Shown here in pieces: positions 21,842 through 33,215 of a stretch of 64,000 bases of DNA (position 1 is its first letter; every line of letters starts with the position of its first letter). The stretch is taken from positions 6,624,547 to 6,688,546 of the forward strand of contig OZ024791.1 in assembly GCA_964017065.1 (NCBI GenBank). Reading direction: 5' to 3'. The notes below the pieces were generated by a model that did no database searches, was not told the DNA's origin, and saw only the letters and a program-made list of their open reading frames with translations. A program made the translations under genes and the position numbers. This stretch comes from Haliclona indistincta (lineage: Eukaryota > Porifera > Demospongiae > Haplosclerida > Chalinidae).

Positions 21842-24800
21842 TTACCCAGGCTCTCTCTCCTCATTACTGGCACTGCGTTCATTGCGCTTCATCCTGTCAA
21901 CAAGTGGATGTGGATCATATCAGTACCATAAAACCAAGCTCACATTAGTGCTGGCAGTTGAGCAGTCTTAACACAACCAATGATTGTATCATGAGCTGAC
22001 AAATTTTTGAATGTAACACTAGCGAGGGGAAGCAGTAAGAACCATTCCAAGTACTATCACGTGTTGTACCTGCGAGAGGTTTTGATGTCCATTTGTTTCT
22101 GTCTAGCTAAATCACGGAATATCTCCTGGTCACTATCAGTGAAGTCATTGCCCATTATCCTGTGTACAGTACCACATAGACTAGCACAGTGTCATTCAGA
22201 CTGAGCTTACATTAGGGTCTGCAGTCGAGCTGACTGAGCACAGGCAATGGCTATATGTTTAGCTGATAGACTGTCCAAATTGTTAAATGAAATGCTAGTG
22301 AAAGGGTCAAAACAAAAAATGAATGAAGGACGGAACTTTTGACTCACTCCAAGTAATATAGAGGTGTTGATGACGTAATCAGCTCTGCCAAAGGTGCTGT
22401 GATGGTAGGGTCACCTTCACATCCCTCAAAACTAAAGCGAGATCATATAAATGGACATTAGGTGGGTGTGACTAGTCACACAATACCTGAGTTCAACAAT
22501 GCTGGTATTCTTCATTAAAGCACTAGATATGATGGTGATACCATCACTACCCAGAGGGTTCCTTCCAATACTACAATAATGTACAAGTAATATTCGCAAT
22601 TCTCTTTTCAGGCACTTGCACTTACAAAAGTGACTTGAGTGTTGAGTTTGTCTTTAAAGCATCCGCTAAATATCTTGCTCCATCTGGTCCAATCTGATTT
22701 GAGTTGAGCCTAATTATAAGGAATGGTTGGGTTCGGTACTCACAGAAGACCATGCACTATAACTCACACAAGCTGACGAAGACTGGTGTTATCTTTCAAG
22801 ATGTCAGAAATGTACATAACTCCTTCATCGCCTATTTCATTAAGAGTTAGCCTATGATAAAAGATAGCAGTATTCCTCATTATACTATCCTATGCTCACT
22901 CTAAGCTCTGCAGGCATCCTGTTCGTATCAGAGAACTAGAGAGCGTGCGAGCTCCTTGTGGTCCCAGCTTACTCCCACTAAGCCTGAAAATCATGTTACA
23001 AAAGTTGACATACAGTCACAAGTTGGTAGCCTACCAAACAGTACGAAGAGCAGAAAGAATTTGACTTTGAGCATTGAGATATTCCAGAGCAGAGCTTCCT
23101 GATGACAAACCAGGCACCCTACAAAATATGCAATGTGTGACTAAATTGAGTATGTTGTATATTCTTCCTCACCATAGTTCAACTATCTGACCAGAGCAGT
23201 CACTAGGAGGAGCTTCCTTAGCTCCTAGTTGAATGTTTTGGAAAAAGACAGCATCAGTATGGGCCCACTGAAGATAAACTCGCCATTTTTGATTAGACAC
23301 AGCTATGAAGTAGCCAAGTGCTAGACAGTGTGAGTGATCTAGTTCAGCATATTTCAACTGTATAGTGTTACCAAACTTGGGCACCACTTTCTTCATCACA
23401 TCAGTGTTGCGAGCTTCGTAAGCATGTCGAACAATTGTGAAATCTTGCTTCTTGCTGAAAGACACATAAGCAGCATCAGGGTTGGGCGTGCCAATATAAT
23501 GCCTGCTGCTATAGCCCACATCCATCGTTTCGTCAAGTGGGAGATCAAAACAATGGATTGCTTGACTCTGAAACTCAACCCATTCATCACACCGCAGACC
23601 AGTTAATCCAGCTTGAACGAGCAGCACATTCTTAAACCTAGCACTTGAAAAGTAGCTTTTCATTATCTCAAGCTGCTCACTTGAGGAAAGATGGTGAAGG
23701 TGCCATGAGGCCAAGAACTCTTGAAGAGAGAGATGAGTGAAGAAGTACTGTGTAGAGGGAACACCAGACACCACGTGCACAGAGCTGTGAAGAAGGCTCA
23801 GCCCTGGAGAACTGCTAGATGGCAGTGGATAGTTAAGGGCCCTCAACGTGTCTTCACTAAAACACATCTTTTCTTCAACTATACCAGTAAAGGCTAGCTT
23901 GCAGAGAAGACTAAACTCTGACGCCATGGGGTCGGGCAAAGAGTCCAAGCTAGTGAGCCTATCAGTACTGATGCAGGAATGCTTAGCATGCATTATCATG
24001 AGTGTGAGGAGAAGAGCTCTATACAGTTCCGTGTATGTTGGTGGCATGCTCTCTCTCCTGTATCGAAACAGTGTAACCACAATCACCAAGTGAAGAGGAG
24101 CGGAACATAAACTGTTGATTGCTGGATGTCCTCGCAAGTATTCAACAAGTTGATGACCATCTTGTGGATTTTCAGAGAAAGCATTTAATGCACATAGCTC
24201 TATTTCAGGCTTGGTGAAGCCGACTACCTCAAAATGGTGATCAAAGATTTTAAAAGGACCAGCAATTGCTCGTGACGTAACCAACACGGATGCCAAGGGA
24301 AGAACAGAGTGAGCAAGAAGATCGGCAAAAAACGAGGTACGTCTCATGGACTCTGGGAGTTCGTCCCAACCATCCAGCACAAACAATGTCCTTAACCCAT
24401 TGAACCCCAGTAACTCATGGGCAACCTGCCTCACATCAGAACCACAATAATATCTCTCAACAATGCGGTCCAATGTGACTTCTCCAGTAAACTCTTTCAG
24501 TGGGACATATACGACTATTTTGAATCGCTGAAAGCACTTTCTATTTGCCCACTGTTGACACATATCAATAACCATTGTGGTCTTGCCAGCACCAGCTTCT
24601 CCAGTAATAAGAACATTGCAGCTACCTTTCTTTATTTCCTCAGCACTGAAGACGTCTTGAATAGTAACCTTCATATTCGTACAAAGCAAACTTTCAGGAG
24701 TCTTTGCATTAAGATTGTCTTCCTTGCTATTATCAGAGAGTACAGGGACCAGGCTGAGCTGAGTGTAAGGAAGAGGAGGAGCAATGAATGGTGATGGTAA

Positions 24801-25245
24801 AACACTAGGCTGTTCCTGGTTCTTGTAATAACTCTTAAGACTATCTTTGAAGTTAATACTTGGTGAAAGGGTCTCTGTTGATTGCAAAAAGGTAACAACA
24901 TGATAAAAGTGATAGCTTACTAGGAGGTTCAGGACGCATTCCTTCACGAGACTCCTCGTTTATTATAGGACTAGCTATTGCACGTATCTCGTCCTTTATG
25001 TTAGCAATGGACACTTCTGCCTTTGTCTTTATCCATGCAACAACCATCTCGCTAGTAACAAAGCAGGCATCAATACTTAATTTCGTGATGTTGGATTCTT
25101 ACCGTTTGCTTGATTCACGATCGTTCTTGTTCTTGATACTGATGGCTTCTAAAACGCTTGGTTGCAGCCCTAGAGCATCACCTAATCTTGGCCAGTCACG
25201 CAGTGGCTGTAAGAACGACAAGATCTCAGCCAAGTCCTCCTCCAT
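21842..25245 (-). CDS. DEATH-NACHT-LRR protein (NLR), about 926 aa
   Basis: Exons: 25245-25103, 25051-24921, 24874-23173, seven 84-bp exons (23118-23035, 22983-22900, 22851-22768, 22709-22626, 22570-22487, 22431-22348, 22294-22211), then 22159-22070, 22018-21944 and 21893-21842. Exons 1-2 give a DEATH domain (LRDWPRLGDALGLQPSVLEA..REMVVAWIKTKA). The NACHT exon has Walker A GEAGAGKTT and a canonical Walker B LFVLDGWDELP, then LVTSRAI and a winged-helix region ending in FFTHLSLQEFLASWHL, as in mammalian NLRs. Ribonuclease-inhibitor LRRs follow (LTLNEIGDEGVMYI, LNSNQIGPDGARYL, IGRNPLGSDGITII). Exon 22018-21944 is weaker (VTFKNLSAHDTIIG) but open and in phase. Convergent with the neighbouring NLR, with 139 bp between stop codons. 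Confidence 0.95.
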
Positions 25246-25267
25246 GTTTACTACTGCATGTCAGCAT

Positions 25268-25278
25268 GGGTGGGGCTA
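25268..25278 (-). promoter_or_regulatory. CACCC-type element shared by the NLR promoters
   Basis: On the coding strand this reads tagccccaccc, 22 bp before the ATG at 25,245. The same 11-mer lies 31 bp before the ATG of the plus-strand NLR at 18,477. A related gtagccacgcc sits upstream of the PITP gene near 62,709. A KLF/Sp-like binding site is an inference. Confidence 0.4.
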
Positions 25279-25325
25279 GTGACCTCACCCTATCAAAAAT
25301 AATCAGGCAAAATCAGTGCAAAATT

Positions 25326-26906
25326 AAATATACTGTAAAAAACATGAACTAGTAGTGTCTCATTAAATATGCTGTACATGAACTAGTAGTGTCTCATTAA
25401 TAATCATCGTGGCCTAAATGCACAGTAGTGTCTCATTAAATATACTGTACATGAACTAGTAGTGTCTCATTAATATACTGTACATGAACTAGTAGTGTCT
25501 CATTAATATACTGTACATGAACTAGTAGTGTCTCATTAAATATACTGTACATGAACTAGTAGTGTCTCATTAATATACTGTACATGAACTAGTAGTGTCT
25601 CATTAATATACTGTACATGAACTAGTAGTGTCTCATTAAATATACTGTACATGAACTAGTAGTGTCTCATTAATATACTGTACATGAACTAGTAGTGTCT
25701 CATTAATATACTGTACATGAACTAGTAGTGTCTCATTAATATACTGTACATGAACTAGTAGTGTCTCATTAAATATACTGTACATGAACTAGTAGTGTCT
25801 CATTAAATATACTGTACATGAACTAGTAGTGTCTCATTAAATATACTGTACATGAACTAGTAGTGTCTCATTAAATATACTGTACATGAACTAGTAGTGT
25901 CTCATTAATATACTGTACATGAACTAGTAGTGTCTCATTAATATACTGTACATGAACTAGTAGTGTCTCATTAAATATACTGTACATGAGCTAGTAGTGT
26001 CTCATTAAATATACTGTACATGAACTAGTAGTGTCTCATTAATATACTGTACATGAACTAGTAGTGTCTCATTAAATATACTGTACATGAGCTAGTAGTG
26101 TCTCATTAATATACTGTACATGAACTAGTAGTGTCTCATTAATATACTGTACATGAACTAGTAGTGTCTCATTAATATACTGTACATGAACTAGTAGTGT
26201 CTCATTAATATACTGTACATGAACTAGTAGTGTCTCATTAATATACTGTACATGAACTAGTAGTGTCTCATTAATATACTGTACATGAACTAGTAGTGTC
26301 TCATTAATATACTGTACATGAACTAGTAGTGTCTCATTAATATACTGTACATGAACTAGTAGTGTCTCATTAAATATACTATACATGAACTAGTAGTGTC
26401 TCATTAAATATACTGTACATGAACTAGTAGTGTCTCATTAATATACTATACATGAACTAGTAGTGTCTCATTAAATATACTGTACATGAACTAGTAGTGT
26501 CTCATTAAATATACTGTACATGAACTAGTAGTGTCTCATTAATATACTGTACATGAACTAGTAGTGTCTCATTAATATACTGTACATGAACTAGTAGTGT
26601 CTCATTAAATATACTATACATGAACTAGTAGTGTCTCATTAAATATACTGTACATGAACTAGTAGTGTCTCATTAATATACTATACATGAACTAGTAGTG
26701 TCTCATTAAATATACTGTACATGAACTAGTAGTGTCTCATTAAATATACTGTACATGAACTAGTAGTGTCTCATTAATATACTGTACATGAACTAGTAGT
26801 GTCTCATTAAATATACTGTACATGAACTAGTAGTGTCTCATTAAATATACTGTACATGAACTAGTAGTGTCTCATTAATATACTGTACATGAGCTAGTAG
26901 TGTCTG
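25326..26906. repeat. 1.6-kb minisatellite, 33/34-bp units, about 47 copies
   Basis: The unit is (a)atatactgtacatgaact then agtagtgtctcatt. Copies are nearly identical; the main variation is one A (33 or 34 bp), plus rare gagct and tatac variants. It lies between the 5' end of the third NLR and the 3' end of the Ig/FN3 receptor. Reading frames on the minus strand (INETLLVHVQY repeats) are by-products of runs of 33-bp units. Confidence 0.97.
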
Positions 26907-26947
26907 TTCAGTTCATTAATCACTCAATGATAAAGTAATAAGCTCAT

Positions 26948-28958
26948 CTACAATGTACTTGGTACAGCTGGCAAGGTATCAGTTGGTACAGCTGGCAAGG
27001 TATCAGTTGCAGGGATAAAATTTGTTGTAGCAACCAGTCCATCAATTTCCTCATATATGTTAGATGATTCACCTGGCTCGTCACTTCCCAGGAGTGGCTC
27101 TGCACTCGCTAAAGACTACTTGCAGTATAAAACGACAATAATCATTTTGTGTTAAATTTACCTGGCAAACACCATAAGCAGCATTTTCATCCGTAGCTAT
27201 TGCAATCTCTTCACATATCATCTGATGAGAACAAATATCATACGAAGGATTGTTCAGCTCTGAATTTTCTGGTTGGCTAGATACAAGACAAAAACAGTCA
27301 ACTTGACATCATAGAAAGTAAAATGCACTCACCTTTTCTTTTGCTAACACACAGTTGACAAATCACAATTATTGTAAAGTCTATGATAACTTGAGTACCG
27401 CTTACTTTGCTCATCTTGTTGGTATTTTTTCTGCACTCACGACACATTATCAAGACACAGGTGGTTGATATTACTGCTAATAGTAGCACTAGCAACACAC
27501 CATCTATAGCATACAACCAAACAGCTAGCAAAGATGAAAAACAGATTATAGGTGCCGTGGAATATCAATTCAAAATACCAGTATTATTTGTATTTGAAGG
27601 AGGAGGTGCACGTGATACTGTTATAGTAGGTGTGCTGGAGGTTTCTGTAAAACAAGACAATTGAGTGACTAAACTCAGTGCAACTTAGAACACACCAAGA
27701 TCGGAGTTGTGAGTAGTAGTGGTAAAAGCAGTTGTAGTAACAGCAGTATTGAAGACGGTGCTAGATGGAACAATCAAAGCTTCAGTGTTCAGCACATCAG
27801 GAACAATAGTGATAGTTTTGTGAGTGCTGGTCGAAACAGCTGTGTGAGTGTCATCAATGGATGCGATAGTGCCTGTTAAAAATTTCAAAACTTTGCTTCA
27901 CACGTTTTGAAAACATTAACTCACACAATGACATGCTGCTGGTGTTTACTGCTATAGTTCTACTATAGCAACTGTTGCTAGCCACAACAGTGATATTGGT
28001 CCAGTTCTGTGGATCAGAGATGTAAACAGTCAATGATTCATTTGGGGTTAACATTTCCGAATAGTTAGAGCACACATTAGTCAACTCCACTGCATAAACA
28101 GTGTTGTTGTCTGGTTTGATCTATAGTGGGAGTATAATATTGACAAACAGTCTGACCATGGTCTGACCTCAATGGTGATCAAAAGAGACGATTTGTTGTT
28201 GGTTGAAATGGTCACATTTAAAATACCAATATCTGCATGTTAGTAGGAATAAGAGATAAGCAGATCAACCCGTACCTGGTACAAATGAGATGGTTTCATT
28301 GTTGCTGGCAGGATGACCGGATCCAGCAGAATTGACGGCAGAGACACTCCACATGTATTCATCACATTCTCTGGCATCACTTTCGCTGTTGATATCAATA
28401 GTTGTGTTATGTGTTGTGTAGTTCTGCACTGCACTGCTGTTAGTGTCGGTCAGTGTGACAATGTAGTGCAGCTGTACTCCATCAGGAGTCCACGGAGGAG
28501 ACCAACTGAGCATCAGAACACCAGCTGATGGTGGGAGTGACGTGAGACTACTTGGCTTTGAAGGAGGACCTGCGAAAGACAGAACATCATTGCAGACCAA
28601 TCTATCGCAACATTTAACCATAAATGTAGAGTTCAGCTGAGCTTGAATTTCCTTCAGCAGTTCGGCATGTTATATTGGTGTTGTTGTTCGCAGGAATAGC
28701 CGGTACTAACAATATGATACTTGTAGCAGGACTAGTTACTGATAGTTCACTGGTGTTAGTTGTGTTGTGCATCCAGAATAGTCCGGAACTAGTAGCATTA
28801 CAGACAAACTCAGCAGTTCCTCCAAGTGGTACTGGTGAAGGGTTCTGAATGAGAACAACACTAGCAGAAACTGCACGATGGAGAATACATGATTAGAGAG
28901 ATTTTGCATCAGTTATCTAACCTTGGGGCAACAGAATTACAAGAGCTAGGATGAGCAT
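26948..28958 (-). CDS. Single-pass receptor: signal peptide, Ig, FN3, mucin-like stalk, TM
   Basis: Exons: 28958-28922, 28870-28619, 28569-28276, 28232-28168, 28120-27925, 27872-27696, 27644-27579, 27524-27406, 27343-27333 (11-bp microexon), 27276 to about 27162 or 27173, 27108-26948. MLILALVILLPQ is a signal peptide. An Ig-like domain follows (Cys in AEFVCNATSSGLFW and NITCRTAEGN). Then an FN3 domain (PPSKPSSLTSLPPSAGVLML..YMWSVSAVNSAG), a second beta-rich module, a Thr/Ser-rich stalk with many N-glycosylation sites, and TM VLLVLLLAVISTTCVLIMC followed by RECRKNTNK. The cytoplasmic part has NPSYD and, in one choice of splice donor, an acidic tail with SNIYEEIDGL and a TDTLPAVP duplication. 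YEEI is a preferred Src-family SH2 ligand. Using the stronger donor (CCAG/gtaaat) instead gives a different, less protein-like tail. The ligand is unknown. Confidence 0.82.
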
Positions 28959-29251
28959 CACACTGTCCCTCAGTAAGACTGGCAGCTTCTGTCAATATGA
29001 GCATCGATCTGCTACAGAATTATTATACAAAAGGTCCTAACGGATGTGATTGTTGTTTACAACAGTGTCCTGAGAGAGAAACATTTTCCAACATTAAACC
29101 TATTTCCTTTCAAGCATTAGCTAACAAGTATAATATAATTTTATATTTGCACTACAGATAATCATAGATCTTACTGATACTAGTATACTATTATAATACT
29201 GTACTGTACTGATAATAGGCTGCATAGTCACGCGCATGCGCAGTTGCATTA
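28959..29251. other. Upstream region of the receptor gene
   Basis: AT-rich; presumably holds the receptor promoter. No gene or defined motif seen. Confidence 0.4.
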
Positions 29252-30182
29252 CAGTCTTTTCTTCTGGAGTCTGGAGTCTTTTCAAGCTGTGATTGGAAAT
29301 TCTGGAGTCTTTTCAAGCTGAGATTGGAAAGCGGATTTTGGGGTTGTCTAAATTCCACTCTAACACCAGTACCTTGATTGGTCTTCACTGGCCCTCTGTT
29401 AAGGCACGCATCCTTATTCGAAAGCTCAATTTCCTGGCTAGAGTTCTAGTAAATGACGATAACATAAGTTCTCGAGTTTTTCGTACTCTGGCCTCGGATG
29501 ATGTTTATGAAATCAGTCTGGTACAACAATGCCGTTTTCTGGAGAGCTTCTTTGGCACCAATTTCCTGCAACTCTGTCTTCACAATCCTCCTGATGCACT
29601 TTCAATTGTTCATGATGCGAAGCAAGATATTCTTGCGAGTGACTGGGAAGGAACACTAGCGGAGTCCAAGTCTCATCCCTCGCTCTCACTTGTGTCAGCT
29701 ACAGTTAATATTGCCTCAAGTTGGAACAGCATATGGGATGAGGCACTTGAGCTGGGTGTTCGTGGAACTAAGCTAATGCAGGGGCTTTTTAATGCTCTTT
29801 CAAGACCGACCTTTGGTGAGAGACTATGTCCTCATTGTGGCGATAAAATTCCATCGAACTATTATGAACATCTGTTTTCAAGTCATCTACCTGAGTCAAA
29901 ATACAGCACTGAGACCACAATACAATGACTGGAGAACAAGAACTTTCATGATCTTATTAACCTTGCTGAGAAAATCTCATGTCTAAAGTTCACAGACTGA
30001 CTCTATATTTTTTTATTTCATCTACTTAGTTCTTGTTTTTGTCATTATTATCCCGTAGAGGGCAACAGTAATAAACTTTGAACAGACTGACTCTATATAT
30101 ATATATTTTTTTTATTTCATCTACTTAGCTCTTGTTTTTGTCATTATTATCCCGTAGAGGGCAACAGTAATAAACTTTGAAC
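29252..30182 (+). mobile_element. LINE remnant: 3' end of a second non-LTR element
   Basis: An open frame at 29,293-29,928 encodes only the extreme C-terminal part of a reverse-transcriptase polyprotein: LESFQAEIGKRILGLSKFHS, the LHWPSVKARILIRKLNFLARVL helix pair and a terminal Cys/His knuckle (CPHCGDKIPSNYYEHLFSSH). No RT catalytic core is present. Before it, the ttctggagtcttttcaagct segment is repeated. After the stop, the 3' UTR with the end cccgtagagggcaacagtaa/taaactttgaac occurs twice in tandem (29,993-30,083 and 30,084-30,182). It is a different family from the element at 5-6.5 kb. Confidence 0.85.
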
Positions 30183-30386
30183 TTTGAAGTTTAGGCGGTA
30201 AATTTGAATTGTATACTTTGAGAGAGATCTGATAACAAGAAGGATTCACTGAAATACACCGTTTTTAAAGCTCGGTGTAGTGTGCGAGCACTGCAACTAT
30301 GGGTCACTACAAACCCACGAAGAGGCAAGAGGAGACTAAAAGGTGGGACTGCCCATTGCCCCGCCTACCCACGTGTTTGACACGCT

Positions 30387-33180
30387 ATGGACGTGGACGA
30401 GCCACAGTCCAGCGACACTGGGCTGCTAGACAGGCCTACTTTGAAAAGAGAACAACTAAGTCGCTTGCTAGAGACCGTTGGTACCGGGTGAGTGTCTTTC
30501 GGAAAACTTGTTAGCTTGCACTTTACATTTCCTCTTGTCTCTGGTCAACATCTAGCTGTCCACAGGTATCTGCTGATGGCAGTATACCACTCAATGCTGA
30601 CCCAGTCGCGTGTGTGGTATTCTTTGATTCTAGAGACTCAAGGTGGGTGAGGAAGCTTGCCATATGTGTGTGTATGTCTTACATATCCTGTAGGTCTTAC
30701 CGGTGGAGGTTAGAGAATCTCTTGAGAGCAAGTGTGTATCATGATCAAGATGAAATACAGAATAGACTAAACATGGAGACTGAGGAAGAGGAGGATGATG
30801 AAGAAGAGATATATCAGGTGAGTATGCTGAGTGAATACAAGAAAAACCCTCTCACTCACTCTCTCTCTAGCCCAACTGTCACATCATCACAGGCGGAACA
30901 TGCACTGACCAGCTGAACTGTAGCTGTGAGCCCTCCAACTACATCGTGAGTTACTATACAAACTACTACTTGTTTGACAGTCTCAGCATATCGAATAAAA
31001 TGACTGTTTAAATATTATAATTATCTTCAGGTGACAGGTATGGTGGAGTACTATGATCTATACACTCTTGACTGGATGGGGTGTCCTATGATAATGAGAG
31101 GTGATGAGTGGTGTGCACCTGATGAGATCAGAGTGATGTATCCTAGTGTGTGAGGGAGTGTAGACTTGAGAGAAGAGTAGGCTGTAGGCTGGAGGAGTGC
31201 AGGCTTCTCCTTGACTACGTATGGTAGCTATGAGCAGGTATACATCGAGCCATTCTGGATAAACGTAGTTGCAGAGCAAGAAGAGAAGAGGTACCAACAA
31301 TGTTGTTTGTTGGTTACTCATCATTCGTTCTCCACAGACTAAGAAGAGTCACAATGACCTGTTTCAACTGTGGAGGATTTCATCACATGAGCAAATGTGA
31401 CCAGGTATGGCAGGCACACACTACAAAGTCAAGTGGGTTTTGATTCTCATTTTTCTCAGCCGATCAATCCTTTTCGAGTGGCGTCTAGCAGACGCAAGTA
31501 TCAAGACGAGCACGGAGCCATAGGCACTGACAAAAGGTATATAATAATTGGTACACAATTATGTAGACATTTTGTTTTGGCTGGTACTTGTCACTTTTAA
31601 TAATTTGTTAATTTAAACAGGCTGTTAGGCGCTTCTCTGTAGTAATCAAAATGTAATGTTGTGTCTGTGAGTCTCATGAATATTACATAAATGGTAAATT
31701 ATTTTGCTGATCAATCCCTGATTGTTCATTGTTAGCAAAAGCTATACTAGTAACACTGGAGCAATGGAATTTGAGATTTGATGTCATTTCTAAGTCATGG
31801 TGCTATACTGGTGCCAGTATCACTTTGTCTATTAGACTTGCCTTATGCTGTGTTATATAATGCATAGTCCTGTGGTGTACTATCTGACAAAATAAATTAA
31901 AATACCAGCCTTTGCTGTGAGCAGTTACATTGTTGTGAACAGGCGTCTATTCTTTGTTGCTCTGTGTGTTACGTTGTGTACATCAGCTGTTGTTGTGGGG
32001 TTGCTATGGTGATGGTGCATGCATGTGTTTGTCGTGTCTGTTGTTTGCCGGTGACTGCTAGCAGTGTCTTGTTAGAGACTTGTTCATGTATGATGAACAT
32101 CCAATTAGCATTCATGCCTACCAATGTGTTGATTACAACGGCACCTAAGAAACCAATAAAATAATATCAAGAACAGCATATTTCAATCTTGTTATGGTCA
32201 CCAACTTGGATTTAAATATGATAATCATGATGGGATTGCTTGCTCTCTTCGTCTGCTATAGATCTGTAATTTCATAGCATGTAGATGTGAAGCTTGGGCA
32301 TTGAAGGTGCCTTACAGCAGTATGGAAGTGTGTGTTTGTCATGTTACTTTGTTTTGACTCGATGAAGCAATCAGCACTCTCGTTACAGCATTTGATCGAT
32401 GGTATCCTCCTTTCCGGAATATTCCTACCCACTCGTTTAATAGCTTATCCATCAGGTGCAATGTGTATTTGCTCAATGAGCATGTGAACACGACCAGGAC
32501 ACAGCGCTGATTCAATAGAGTGCATGTCTTTGGGATATCGCTTGCAGTGGTGTTTTTGTCTCATAATCGCTGGCGAGTTGTAGCTAACAGACATCACTAG
32601 TGGGGCAGTGAATAGCAGAGCTATACCATCCCATTGAATCTTTTAAACTCATTGTGTACTAAGTGTTTACATTACCAATAAAGGCAATGTGTTGGAGGTG
32701 TAATGAAGATAGCACCACACCCCAATTACACTCATCATCTGGTGTGTTTATGTGACCTTGTACACAGCATGCTTCAATGAAGATATCATACATAGATGAC
32801 CTGATGGCAGACTTGGCAGTACCACCAGATGGTGTCTGCCAGTGCACCACGACAATCACTTGGACTCTGTAGTCACCTTATTAGTACAACAACTCTCTTC
32901 TCAAGAGTTATTTGTATTGTTTTATTCTTTATGTCCCGGTCAGTGTCCATTGTTCTATGTAACAGCTGTGTCTTGTTACAGTTCAAATACTGACATATTA
33001 GGGTGTCACTTGACTTGTGTTTTACCCAACGTGTTACACTTCATTTGACATGATCAATCTCTCACTTGTAGACTTTACAGTGGTGTTATCATTCATCCCA
33101 TGTACAGGTACCACATGGCTTTGTCACATGATCGATTCCTCAAGTTTGAACCAGGCAAACTGAGGTAGGACTAAATATTG

Positions 33181-33215
<35 letters not shown>

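Noticed and set aside
26072..26386. INETLLVHVQY repeat frame on the minus strand
   Set aside because: By-product of consecutive 33-bp minisatellite units; neighbouring 34-bp units break it.
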